From: an uncultured Acetatifactor sp.
GTDB taxonomy: Bacteria > Bacillota > Clostridia > Lachnospirales > Lachnospiraceae
Direction of reading: 5' to 3'
DNA: 10,012 bases
Assembly (NCBI GenBank): GCA_910586435.1
Contig: CAJUGT010000092.1
Location: 1 to 10,012, forward strand
Under the pieces are notes generated by a model, which saw only the letters and a program-made list of their open reading frames with translations, ran no database searches and had not been told where the DNA came from. A program made the translations under genes and the position numbers. Below, piece by piece: positions 1 through 6,378 of this stretch (position 1 is the first letter of the stretch; every line of letters begins with the position of its first letter).

Positions 1-27
1 CTTTAGTGCCGCCTGGCAGCGACTTAA

Positions 28-198
28 AATAGTCCAGCTAAGAAATGTCAATAGGAAATTTAAAAACAGTCTCGGAACGAAGGCACCTGGAAGGAAATTT
101 CAGCTGAGTTCTTTGCAGATGAAATTTTCTTCCCTGGTTAGGGTGCTGAAGTGCAGAGACCGGAACCAGTTCCCGCTTGCGGGAACTGGAATAGGAGG
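28..198 (+). repeat. Modular intergenic repeat, copy 1 (upstream of pseF)
   Basis: This non-coding leader is built of blocks that recur elsewhere in the window. Block A (28-79) matches 2735-2786 at 50 of 52 positions. A middle block at about 121-143, with TTCTTCCCTGGT and an AGGG, resembles 2843-2864. Block D (151-198) begins GTGCAGAGACCGGAAC, forms a hairpin at 166-189 and ends in GAATAGGAGG, which is the ribosome binding site of pseF. Compared with the copy before the ACP gene it lacks the block carrying the small hairpin at 2796-2812. Function is unknown; mobile, recombination-driven or RNA-level regulatory roles are all possible. The repetition itself is read directly from the sequence. 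Confidence 0.85.
166..189 (+). promoter_or_regulatory. Perfect hairpin just 5' of the pseF ribosome binding site
   Basis: Arm CCAGTTCCCGC (166-176) is the exact reverse complement of 179-189, leaving only TT between the arms, so a real RNA loop would be four or more bases. The pseF Shine-Dalgarno AGGAGG (193-198) begins three bases after the stem. Such a stem could protect the transcript 5' end after processing or affect access to the ribosome binding site. There is no U-tract after it, so it is not a typical terminator. Confidence 0.6.
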
Positions 199-205
199 AC
201 AGGAT

Positions 206-892
206 ATGAGGAAAATTGCCATTATTACGGCCAGAGGAGGAAGCAAGAGAATACCGGGAAAGAACATCAAAGAGTTTTGCGGGAAGCCAATTCTTGCGTA
301 TTCCATAGAGGCTGCGGTTGACTCCGGGATGTTTGATACCGTAATGGTCTCCACTGATGATGAGGGAATCGGAGAAATTGCGAAAAAATATGGGGCCCAG
401 GTTCCGTTTTACCGAAGTGAGGAAACTTCTAATGACCATGCAACCACAAATGATGTATTGTTAGAGGTTTTGTCGGAGTATGAGAAACGAGGAGAGCAAT
501 TTGAACTTGCCTGCTGCATCTATCCCACGGCGCCTTTTGTGTCGGGGGAGAAGCTGAAACTTGCGGTAGAAAGTCTGGAAAAAAGTGACGCGGATACTCT
601 GATACCTGTGACGGCTTTTTCCTATCCGCCCCAGCGTGCTATGCTTATCAGAGAGGGAAGGCTGGTATTTGAGTACCCGGAATATCTGGACAGCCGTTCC
701 CAGGATTTAGAACCCCACTATCATGACGCAGGGCAGTTTTATGTATTTAGGACGGAGGCATTTCAACAAAACCGCCGCCTGATGACCGGGAATATATTGC
801 CATTGGTTCTTTCGGATATGGAAGTACAGGATATTGACAATCCTACGGACTGGGAGATTGCAGAGATAAAATATCGGATACTGCATCCGTAA
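206..892 (+). CDS. pseF: CMP-pseudaminic acid synthetase (pseudaminate cytidylyltransferase)
   Basis: Activates pseudaminic acid with CTP to give CMP-Pse and pyrophosphate in the cytoplasm, the last step before glycosyl transfer. The 228-residue protein is the usual length for the acylneuraminate cytidylyltransferase family. The N-terminal nucleotide-binding motif ITARGGSKRIPGKN lies at residues 7-20. CCIYPTAPF (103-111) and HYHDAGQFYVF (171-181) are typical of the PseF branch rather than NeuA, and the C-terminal DIDNPTDW (209-216) matches the conserved DIDxxxDW segment. The ATG at 206 is chosen because AGGAGG (193-198) sits seven bases upstream; the frame stays open further upstream to 113 and beyond, but that part lies in the repeat element. 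pseI and pseG in the same locus support Pse rather than sialic or legionaminic acid. Family assignment is strong, exact sugar is inferred. Confidence 0.93.
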   Translation: MRKIAIITARGGSKRIPGKNIKEFCGKPILAYSIEAAVDSGMFDTVMVSTDDEGIGEIAKKYGAQVPFYRSEETSNDHATTNDVLLEVLSEYEKRGEQFELACCIYPTAPFVSGEKLKLAVESLEKSDADTLIPVTAFSYPPQRAMLIREGRLVFEYPEYLDSRSQDLEPHYHDAGQFYVFRTEAFQQNRRLMTGNILPLVLSDMEVQDIDNPTDWEIAEIKYRILHP

Positions 893-908
893 GCAGATGA
901 GGGGTGAA

Positions 909-994
909 ATGCAGAGACCGGAACAAATTCCCATAAATGGGCAAGTTCCCATAAATGGGTAAGTTCCCATAAATGGGAACTTTGTGAATAGGAG
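909..994 (+). repeat. Modular intergenic repeat, copy 2, with expanded hairpin (upstream of FkbH gene)
   Basis: A D-type block begins GCAGAGACCGGAACAA (911-926) and ends GAATAGGAG (986-994), the ribosome binding site of the next gene. Blocks A to C are absent. Inside, an 18-nt unit TTCCCATAAATGGG+4 is repeated three times (928-945, 946-963, 964-981), each containing the palindrome CCCATAAATGGG. The last unit is part of a stem of 10 bp: AAGTTCCCAT at 961-970 is the reverse complement of 973-982. The first two units only form the short five-pair core, because the flanking bases were altered to CAAG and TAAG. Confidence 0.85.
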
Positions 995-999
995 AGGCG

Positions 1000-2652
1000 A
1001 TGAACGAAAAGAAGCTTGCGTTGCTGTCGAATGTAAATATGGATTTTGTGGTACGGCAACTTCAAAAGAGCGTGAAGGTATATCGGACAGAAGGGTATGG
1101 AAATGAGCTTGGCATTATGATGAACCAATCCTCCTCTTACCATGCGTTTGGGCCGGATATTACTTTTCTTGTGATGGATTTGATGGAACTGATAGAGCAT
1201 GAATTAGATCCGGCGGCGGCAAAACAGCGGGTGGAACGTTGGTTTGCCGTCGTCAGCGACATTTTGGAGCCGAATATTATTTATTATATTTCTGATGGGT
1301 ATTTATGGGGGCCGGAGTTGGAGGTGCTTTCCGATGCGGGACAAAAGGCGCGGCTGGAGCATATATGGCAGGATGCGCTGGAAGAACTGAGCGGAAAGCA
1401 CAGCAATGTGCGTATTTTTCCATATCGCCGCATGATTGAGAAACTGGGCGAAAAAAATGCCTTTTCCATGAAAATGTGGTATATGGGCAGGATTTTGCTC
1501 AGCAACGAAGCCCAGCGAACATTGGGAGAGCTGATACTGCACTGGGCGGAAGTGGAAGGACGGGTTTCTAAAAAGGTATTGCTTTTGGATTTGGACAATA
1601 CTTTATGGGGGGGCCTGGCGGGAGAGAAAGAACACACTCCCATTCAGCTGTCAGAAGAGCATGTGGGGCTGGCTTATAAAAATCTTCAGAGGGTCATTTG
1701 GCAGATGAGGAAAGATGGGGTATTGCTGGGGATTGTTTCTAAGAATAACGATGCGGATGCTATGGAGATAGTAACAAATCATCCCCATATGGTGCTGCGG
1801 CCGGAAGATTTTTCGGCAAGACGAATTAATTGGTCCCCAAAGCATGAAAATATTCGGGAAATTGCGGCGGAATTAAATTTGGGGGAAGATTCTTTTGTAT
1901 TCTGGGATGATAATCCAGCAGAGAGGCAGCTTGTCAAAGAAATGCTTCCTATGGTGACAGTGCCTGAGTTTCCGGACAGGCCGGAAGAATTGGCCCAGGC
2001 CATGGGGGAGATTTACAGGCAATATTTCGCAAAGGCGCAGGTCACGGAGGAGGATGCGGCAAGGGCAGCGCAATATGCAGCCAATGCGGAACGGAGCCAT
2101 TTGGCCAAGACCACAGGAAGCTTTGAGGAATATTTGAAAGAACTGAAAATGAGCGCTGTCCGGGTAAATCCAAAGGAACATGTGGAAAGGTTCTGCCAGC
2201 TGCTAAATAAGACCAATCAGTTTAATCTGACCACCAGAAGATATACCCAGGGACAGGCCGCTATGCTGTTAGAGGATAATAGGAAAAGAATCTATATGTA
2301 TCAGGTCTCAGACCGTTTTGGAGACAATGGCATCGTGGTGGTAATCGTGGTAGACTGCGCAGGAGACATACCCATGGTGGAGGATTTTGTTATGAGCTGC
2401 CGGGTCATGGGGAGAAATATAGAAGATGCTCTCATGACAGAAGTGGAAGCTGATGTGCGTGCCGGCGGTTATGAGTATCTGAGAGGAAAGTATATTCCAA
2501 CGGCAAAGAATACTCCTGTAGCCGGATTATATGACAGATTGGGATATAAGAGAGTGTGTGAGAAGCAGGGGGAAGTGGAATATGAATTGCGTCTTGCCAA
2601 TACACCAGGGAGGATGTATTATATAACAATAAAGCAGGAAGGGGCTGAATAA
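1000..2652 (+). CDS. FkbH-like HAD-IIIC family protein (probable glyceryl-ACP forming enzyme)
   Basis: The 550-residue protein has the three-part layout of FkbH-like proteins. Residues 1-180 form a degenerate SGNH-like N-terminal region. The HAD core follows, with motif I DLDNTLWGG (197-205; Asp197 and Asp199), motif II Ser247 in VSKNN, Lys281 in SPKHEN, and acidic motif FWDDNPAER (301-309). The C-terminal GNAT-like region contains NKTNQFNLTTRRY (403-415) and MSCRVMGR (465-472). Characterised relatives such as FkbH and OzmB take D-1,3-bisphosphoglycerate, remove phosphate and attach the glyceryl group to an acyl carrier protein. The ACP gene immediately downstream fits that role. AGGAG before the ATG supports the start. 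Substrate is inferred: a different acyl group is possible, and the link to pseudaminic acid rests on its position between pseF and pseH. Confidence 0.88.
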   Translation: MNEKKLALLSNVNMDFVVRQLQKSVKVYRTEGYGNELGIMMNQSSSYHAFGPDITFLVMDLMELIEHELDPAAAKQRVERWFAVVSDILEPNIIYYISDGYLWGPELEVLSDAGQKARLEHIWQDALEELSGKHSNVRIFPYRRMIEKLGEKNAFSMKMWYMGRILLSNEAQRTLGELILHWAEVEGRVSKKVLLLDLDNTLWGGLAGEKEHTPIQLSEEHVGLAYKNLQRVIWQMRKDGVLLGIVSKNNDADAMEIVTNHPHMVLRPEDFSARRINWSPKHENIREIAAELNLGEDSFVFWDDNPAERQLVKEMLPMVTVPEFPDRPEELAQAMGEIYRQYFAKAQVTEEDAARAAQYAANAERSHLAKTTGSFEEYLKELKMSAVRVNPKEHVERFCQLLNKTNQFNLTTRRYTQGQAAMLLEDNRKRIYMYQVSDRFGDNGIVVVIVVDCAGDIPMVEDFVMSCRVMGRNIEDALMTEVEADVRAGGYEYLRGKYIPTAKNTPVAGLYDRLGYKRVCEKQGEVEYELRLANTPGRMYYITIKQEGAE

Positions 2653-2661
2653 CCCTTCCTG
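2635..2661 (+). other. Inverted repeat spanning the FkbH-gene stop codon
   Basis: CAGGAAGGG (2635-2643) is the exact reverse complement of 2653-2661, giving a 9-bp stem with a 9-base loop that contains the stop codon TAA (2650-2652). No T-run follows, so a strong intrinsic terminator is unlikely; an mRNA 3'-end protector or a weak attenuator between the FkbH gene and the ACP gene is possible. Confidence 0.45.
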
Positions 2662-2676
2662 TATCAGAGCGTCACA

Positions 2677-2937
2677 GTGCAGAGAACGGAACAAGTACGT
2701 GCAAGCGGGACAAATCACCATAAATGGCCATTGGAATAGTCCAGCTAAGAAATGTCAAGAGGAAATTTAAAAACAGTCTCGAAACGGGGGTGCAATGTGC
2801 CTTTCAGACACAAGGACGAAATTTCAGACACGAAAGTGGCTGAAGATTTCTTCCCTGGTCAGGGCACCGTAGTGAAGAGACCGGAACAAGTTCCCGCTTG
2901 CGGGACAAATCGCCATAAATGGCCATTGGAATAGGAG
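2677..2937 (+). repeat. Modular intergenic repeat, copy 3, tandemly duplicated (upstream of ACP gene)
   Basis: The 292-bp gap between the FkbH gene and the ACP gene is almost wholly this repeat. A first D block (2677-2739) is followed by block A (2735-2786), block B (about 2787-2812, small hairpin with one mismatch at 2796-2812), block C (about 2818-2865, containing CCCTGGTCAGGG at 2853-2864) and a second D block (2872-2937). The two D blocks share a CCATAAATGGCCATTGGAATAG tract and start 195 bases apart, which suggests a unit duplication. The second D block holds hairpins at 2892-2905 and 2912-2923 and ends in ATAGGAG, the ribosome binding site of the ACP gene. An ATG-started open frame at 2752-2934 lies wholly inside and is judged non-coding. 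Confidence 0.85.
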
Positions 2938-2944
2938 AAACAAT

Positions 2945-3169
2945 ATGACAGAAAAGGTTATATCATTGATAGAGGAAGTATTGGATGTGCCAAGAGGAAC
3001 AATTACAGAGGATACACGGATTGAGGATGTAGAGGAGTGGGGTTCCCTGGAACATGTGGCTATTATCGGGGAATTGGAAGAAAAACTTGGCATTGCGGTT
3101 CCGCTGGAAGAGTCACTGGAAATAGAAAGTGTCAGGGAGTTACTGGATATGTGCGAAAACTGCGGGTAA
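2945..3169 (+). CDS. Stand-alone acyl carrier protein
   Basis: A 74-residue acidic protein with the size and helix pattern of a discrete acyl or peptidyl carrier protein. Ser34 in EWGSLEHV (31-38) stands where carrier proteins bear the 4'-phosphopantetheine group, with WGS replacing the common DS(L/V) signature; this substitution occurs in carrier proteins of polysaccharide and FkbH-type loci. AGGAG at 2933-2937 is seven bases before the ATG. Lying next to the FkbH-like gene, it is the likely acceptor of the glyceryl or other short acyl group, which it would then hand to an acyltransferase, possibly the PseH-like protein encoded 27 bases downstream. A general fatty-acid ACP is unlikely given the sequence and setting. 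No phosphopantetheinyl transferase is encoded in the window, so one from elsewhere must act on it. Confidence 0.88.
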   Translation: MTEKVISLIEEVLDVPRGTITEDTRIEDVEEWGSLEHVAIIGELEEKLGIAVPLEESLEIESVRELLDMCENCG

Positions 3170-3196
3170 AAGTATGCTGTGGGAGGAGACGGTAAG

Positions 3197-3742
3197 ATGG
3201 CTGTGACGCTGCGTGACATTGGAACAGAGGATTTGGAAGATATCATTCGCTGGCGGATGGACAAGGATATAACCAAATATATGAATACCAATCCCAAATT
3301 GACATTGGATGTTCAGAAGAAGTGGCTGGCGGAGATTCAGGGGAATACCGATGTCAGGTATTGGCTGATTGAAGTGGACAAAATGGGTGCGGGAGTCATT
3401 AACCTGACCGGTTTAAATCGTCCCGACGGAGAGATTGGCTGGGGATATTATATGGGAGAGAGGAAACTGCGAAGTATGAAAACCGCGCTTTCTCTTGAGA
3501 TGAGTATGTATGATTACGTGTTTGAAAAGTTGAAAAAAAAGTCCGTATGCGGGGATGTTTTTTCTCTGAACAAAGGTGTGATTCAACTTCATAAGCTTTG
3601 TGGGTGTGAAGTGGTTGAGGAGAAGAAAGGGCATGTATGCAAAGAGGGCGTGTGGTATGATGTGACCTATATGTGTATGACTGCGGACAGGTGGTTTCGG
3701 ATTCGTGATGAGAAGCAATATGAAAAAATAAAATTTGCGTAA
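3197..3742 (+). CDS. pseH: PseH-like GNAT N-acyltransferase
   Basis: In the standard pathway PseH acetylates the 4-amino group of UDP-4-amino-4,6-dideoxy-N-acetyl-beta-L-altrosamine with acetyl-CoA. This 181-residue protein shows the GNAT pattern: opening MAVTLRDIGTEDLEDIIRWR, GAGVINLTGLN (64-74) as beta strands, EIGWGYYMGE (79-88), and a C-terminal VFSLNKGVIQLHKLCGCE (121-138) equal to the usual N-x-x-x-x-x-L-(H/Y)-x-x-x-G-(F/C) end of sugar N-acetyltransferases. The acyl-CoA pyrophosphate loop, normally (R/Q)xxGx(G/A), reads RKLRSMKTA (89-97) and lacks its glycines. That may mark a different acyl donor such as acyl-ACP from the preceding gene, but this is inference. ATG 3197 is preferred to GTG 3179 because GGGAGGAG (3181-3188) fits it and would overlap the GTG. 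Sits between the ACP gene and pseI. Confidence 0.8.
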   Translation: MAVTLRDIGTEDLEDIIRWRMDKDITKYMNTNPKLTLDVQKKWLAEIQGNTDVRYWLIEVDKMGAGVINLTGLNRPDGEIGWGYYMGERKLRSMKTALSLEMSMYDYVFEKLKKKSVCGDVFSLNKGVIQLHKLCGCEVVEEKKGHVCKEGVWYDVTYMCMTADRWFRIRDEKQYEKIKFA

Positions 3743-3806
3743 GCGCATCAATTCATCAAGAACAATTGGGCAGTTATTTTTATACAAGTATAAAGGAGCC
3801 ATGTGT

Positions 3807-4886
3807 ATGAACAAGGAATTTAAAATAGGTAATCATGTCATTGGGGAACATGCGCCCGTATTTATTGTGGCGGAGATGTCGGCAAATCACAATATGGATT
3901 TTGACCGTGCGGTGCGTATTATGAGAGCGGCCAAAGATGCCGGCGCGGATGGGATAAAGATTCAAACGTATACTGCCGACACAATAACATTGGATTGTGA
4001 TGACCCTTGCTTTCAGATTACCCAGGGGACATTATGGGATGGGACCACGCTGCACAGGCTTTATGAGTCGGCGTATACGCCCTGGGAATGGCAGCCAAAG
4101 CTGAAGAAAATAGCAGAAGACATGGGACTGGTCTTTTTCTCCTCCCCCTTTGATTTCAGCAGCGTGGATTTCCTGGAAGAGATGGATGTGCCTGCGTATA
4201 AGATTGCTTCTTTTGAGATTACGGACATTCCCTTGATTAGAAAAATTGCCCAAAAGGGTAAACCTGTGATAATTGCTACGGGTATTGCTCATCTTGCGGA
4301 TATTGAACTGGCATTGGACACTTGCAGGGAGGCGGGGAATGAAAATGTCATCCTGTTAAAATGTACTTCGGCCTATCCCACGCCCTATGAAGACGTCAAT
4401 CTTCGGACGATTCCTTCCATGAGTGATACTTTTGAATGCCTTACAGGGTTATCGGATCATACCATGGGGGCTGCCGTTGCCGGAGCGGGCGTGGCATTGG
4501 GGGCAAGGATGGTGGAGAAACATTTGACACTTCGGCGCAGTGATGGGGGAGCGGATTCGGCGTTTTCCATGGAACCGGAGGAATTTGCCCAGATGGTGGA
4601 ACACATTCGGATGATTGAGAAAGCGCTCGGGAGAGTGACATATGCCCTTACTCCCGGCCAGGAAAGAGAGAGGGAACATTCACGTTCGCTGTTCATTGCC
4701 AGGGATATGAAGGCCGGTGATATATTTACCTCAGAAAACCTTCGGAGTGTAAGACCTGCCAACGGGCTTCACACTCGATATTATGAAGCGCTGCTTGGCA
4801 AAAGAATCGTCAGGGATGCCAAGATGGGAACGCCTATGAGTTGGGAACTGGTGGAAAACAGTGTCCCCGGTTCGGAGGGAAAGTGA
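3807..4886 (+). CDS. pseI: Pseudaminic acid synthase
   Basis: Condenses 2,4-diacylamido-2,4,6-trideoxy-L-altrose with phosphoenolpyruvate to give pseudaminic acid, in the cytoplasm and with a divalent metal. The 359-residue protein has the NeuB-type TIM barrel followed by an antifreeze-like SAF domain. Visible marks are EMSANHN (23-29), GIKIQTYTADT (49-59, a PseI-type signature), SSPFD (112-116), YKIASFEITD (131-140), KCTSAYPTPYED (185-196), the metal-ligand histidines His218 in SDHT and His239 in EKHL, and SLFIARDMKAGD (294-305) starting the SAF domain. The ATG at 3807 is eight bases after AAGGAG; ATG 3801 two codons earlier is only two bases after it, and the frame runs open to 3735 without a better site. 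Full length, no key residue missing. Confidence 0.94.
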   Translation: MNKEFKIGNHVIGEHAPVFIVAEMSANHNMDFDRAVRIMRAAKDAGADGIKIQTYTADTITLDCDDPCFQITQGTLWDGTTLHRLYESAYTPWEWQPKLKKIAEDMGLVFFSSPFDFSSVDFLEEMDVPAYKIASFEITDIPLIRKIAQKGKPVIIATGIAHLADIELALDTCREAGNENVILLKCTSAYPTPYEDVNLRTIPSMSDTFECLTGLSDHTMGAAVAGAGVALGARMVEKHLTLRRSDGGADSAFSMEPEEFAQMVEHIRMIEKALGRVTYALTPGQEREREHSRSLFIARDMKAGDIFTSENLRSVRPANGLHTRYYEALLGKRIVRDAKMGTPMSWELVENSVPGSEGK

Positions 4887-4954
4887 GTGTGAGGGTTTTT
4901 GCGCAGTGAGTGTCGGAAGTTATAACAGAGGGCGTACCCCTTTGGAGGATGGTT

Positions 4955-6232
4955 ATGTTTTTGGTTCGCGCGGATGGAAATGCCAGGATTGGCGCAGGTC
5001 ATCTTGTGAGATGTGTGTCCATTGCGGAAGAACTGGCACAGCGGGAAGGATGCGGGGAAGTATGCTTCTTGTGTGCTGACAGTCAATCTGCGGAAATGGC
5101 ACAAAGTTATGGATTCCGAAGCTATGTTTTAGGGACGGATTATCAGAACATGGAATCGGAATTGCCGCTGTGGAAGGAACTGGCGGCAGAACCGTCTGTC
5201 AGGCAGGCGGCTTGGGAAGGAAATCTTTTTATTCTGGTGGATAGCTATTATGTCACCAAAGAATATCTTGAGGCTCTGGGACAGATGGGGCATGTGATTC
5301 TGATGGACGATTTCGGAACAGAGCGCTATCCTGTGGACTGGGTGATTAATTATAATGCGCCGGCCAGTCCTGAAGCATATGGGGAATTGTACTCCGGCCA
5401 GGAGACAGTACAGCTTATCGGCAGCACATATGTACCGCTGCGGAGGCAATTTCGTACTTCTGGAACCGCAGAAAGCAGGGCGAATTCGGAAGCAGGCGGG
5501 AGGACTCTCAGTGTAGTGGGGGTCAGCGAGGCGGGCGGGAGGACTTCCAGTGGGGCAGGTGTCAGCGAGGCATGTGGGAGGACTCTGGGCGGAGCGGGTG
5601 TCAGCGAGGCATGCGGGAGGACTCCGGGCGGAGCAGGTGTCAGCGAGGCATGCGGGAGGACTCCGGACAGAGCGGGTGTCTGTGAAGTCAGGGAAGAGGC
5701 CAAGGCCGTATTGATTACCACGGGCGGCGGTGACAGTGAAAATATAGCGGGAAAGATTCTGAAAAAACTGTATGCAAATGGTCTGGAATTTCATGTGGTG
5801 ATGGGACAATTTCATCCATATTTTCAGGAGATGAAGGGGCTGGAGAAGGAATACACAAATATTCATATTCATCATAATGTAACGGATATGGCTGCGCTGA
5901 TGAGGAACTGTGATATAGCGGTGACTGCTGGGGGTTCTACGATTTATGAGCTGGCGGCCGTGGGTGTGCCTTTTGTTTGCTTTTCTTATGCAGTGAACCA
6001 GGAGCTATTGACAGAATATGTGGGGCGGGAGGGAATCGGAGGCTATGCCGGCGCATGGCACAGGGAGCCGGGAGCGGTTCTGGAACGCTTGGAAAAGCAG
6101 TTTTGGGAACTGGTTGGTGACGGGAAGACGCAAAAGGAGTACATCTTTCGGGCCAGGGCTATGACCGACGGCAGGGGGGCAGAGAGGATTGCCGACGCAT
6201 TGTTGGGAAAGAACAGCCAAAGTGGTTGCTGA
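4955..6232 (+). CDS. pseG: UDP-sugar hydrolase PseG with a repetitive linker insert
   Basis: PseG removes UDP from UDP-2,4-diacylamido-trideoxy-altropyranose, giving the free sugar used by PseI. The fold is GT-B-like. The N-terminal half has FLVRADGNARIGAGHLVRC (residues 2-20; His16 matches the catalytic His of the GxGHxxR motif) and LVDSYYV (94-100). The C-terminal half has LITTGGGDSEN, DIAVTAGGSTIYELAAVGVP and FSYAVNQ, typical of PseG. At 425 residues it is well over the roughly 270-350 usual for the family. The surplus is a run of five 13-residue repeats (residues 178-242) placed between the domains, after PLRRQF, where relatives have a short linker. Start ATG 4955 lies six bases after GGAGG (4944-4948); GTG 4910 and ATG 4949 have no usable site. 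The last codons (GKNSQSGC) are the first unit of a repeat array that continues past the stop. Confidence 0.9.
   Translation: MFLVRADGNARIGAGHLVRCVSIAEELAQREGCGEVCFLCADSQSAEMAQSYGFRSYVLGTDYQNMESELPLWKELAAEPSVRQAAWEGNLFILVDSYYVTKEYLEALGQMGHVILMDDFGTERYPVDWVINYNAPASPEAYGELYSGQETVQLIGSTYVPLRRQFRTSGTAESRANSEAGGRTLSVVGVSEAGGRTSSGAGVSEACGRTLGGAGVSEACGRTPGGAGVSEACGRTPDRAGVCEVREEAKAVLITTGGGDSENIAGKILKKLYANGLEFHVVMGQFHPYFQEMKGLEKEYTNIHIHHNVTDMAALMRNCDIAVTAGGSTIYELAAVGVPFVCFSYAVNQELLTEYVGREGIGGYAGAWHREPGAVLERLEKQFWELVGDGKTQKEYIFRARAMTDGRGAERIADALLGKNSQSGC
5486..5680 (+). repeat. In-frame 39-bp tandem repeat (5 copies) inside pseG
   Basis: Units at 5486-5524, 5525-5563, 5564-5602, 5603-5641 and 5642-5680 each encode 13 residues with consensus SEACGRTPGGAGV. 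The three later copies are the most alike, and the first two carry AGG in place of ACG at the Ala-Cys-Gly position. The unit length is a multiple of three, so gain or loss of copies keeps the reading frame. The peptide is rich in Gly, Ala, Ser and Thr, with one Arg per unit, and is probably flexible. It follows the PseG N-terminal domain. Confidence 0.95.
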
Positions 6233-6378
6233 TGTGTTGTTTGGGAAGAACAGCCAAAGCGGCTGCTGGCGTGATGTTTGGGGAGAACAGCCATAGTGGC
6301 TGTTGACGTGTTGTTTGGGAAGAACAGCCATAGTGGCTGCCGGCGCGTATTTGGGGAAGGATGGTCAAGGGGATTGCT
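6194..6378 (+). repeat. Tandem ~37-bp hairpin repeat after pseG
   Basis: Units begin at about 6194, 6231, 6269, 6305 and 6343, with a further partial unit from 6379. Consensus starts GACGTGTTGTTTGGGAAGAA and continues with CAGCCA, a short loop and TGGCTG. The first unit is the coding end of pseG; the rest are untranslated because period lengths of 36-38 break the frame. The third unit holds a perfect stem, AACAGCCA (6286-6293) pairing with 6297-6304; the first, second and fourth units keep a shorter or G-U containing version; the fifth is degenerate. The array runs into the annotated start of the next gene. Confidence 0.85.

Noticed and set aside
3..32. Possible tail of an upstream gene ending in TAG at 30-32
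   Set aside because: A short open frame reads LVPPGSDLK then stop, and the stop falls at the start of block A, but nine codons are too few to recognise a product.
113..205. N-terminal extension of pseF from ATG 113
   Set aside because: The frame is open, but the extra codons are repeat element and hairpin; AGGAGG at 193-198 and the family's normal N-terminus fix ATG 206.
2752..2934. 60-codon ATG-started open frame on the + strand before the ACP gene
   Set aside because: It lies wholly in the repeat element, has no ribosome binding site, and the frame is not kept in the related copies at 28-198 and 9952-10012.
3766..3794. Promoter-like TTGGGC, 17-base spacer, TATAAA before pseI
   Set aside because: The -10 candidate overlaps the pseI ribosome binding site, so transcripts would start at or past the start codon. 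Most likely chance.
5129..5875. Long minus-strand open frame opposite pseG
   Set aside because: It is the antisense of a well-supported gene, and its low-complexity Ser/Pro-rich run is simply the complement of the 39-bp repeats.
6194..6378. CRISPR-like array
   Set aside because: Units abut with no unique spacers, vary in length and derive from the end of pseG; no cas gene is present. The same reasoning excludes 928-981.
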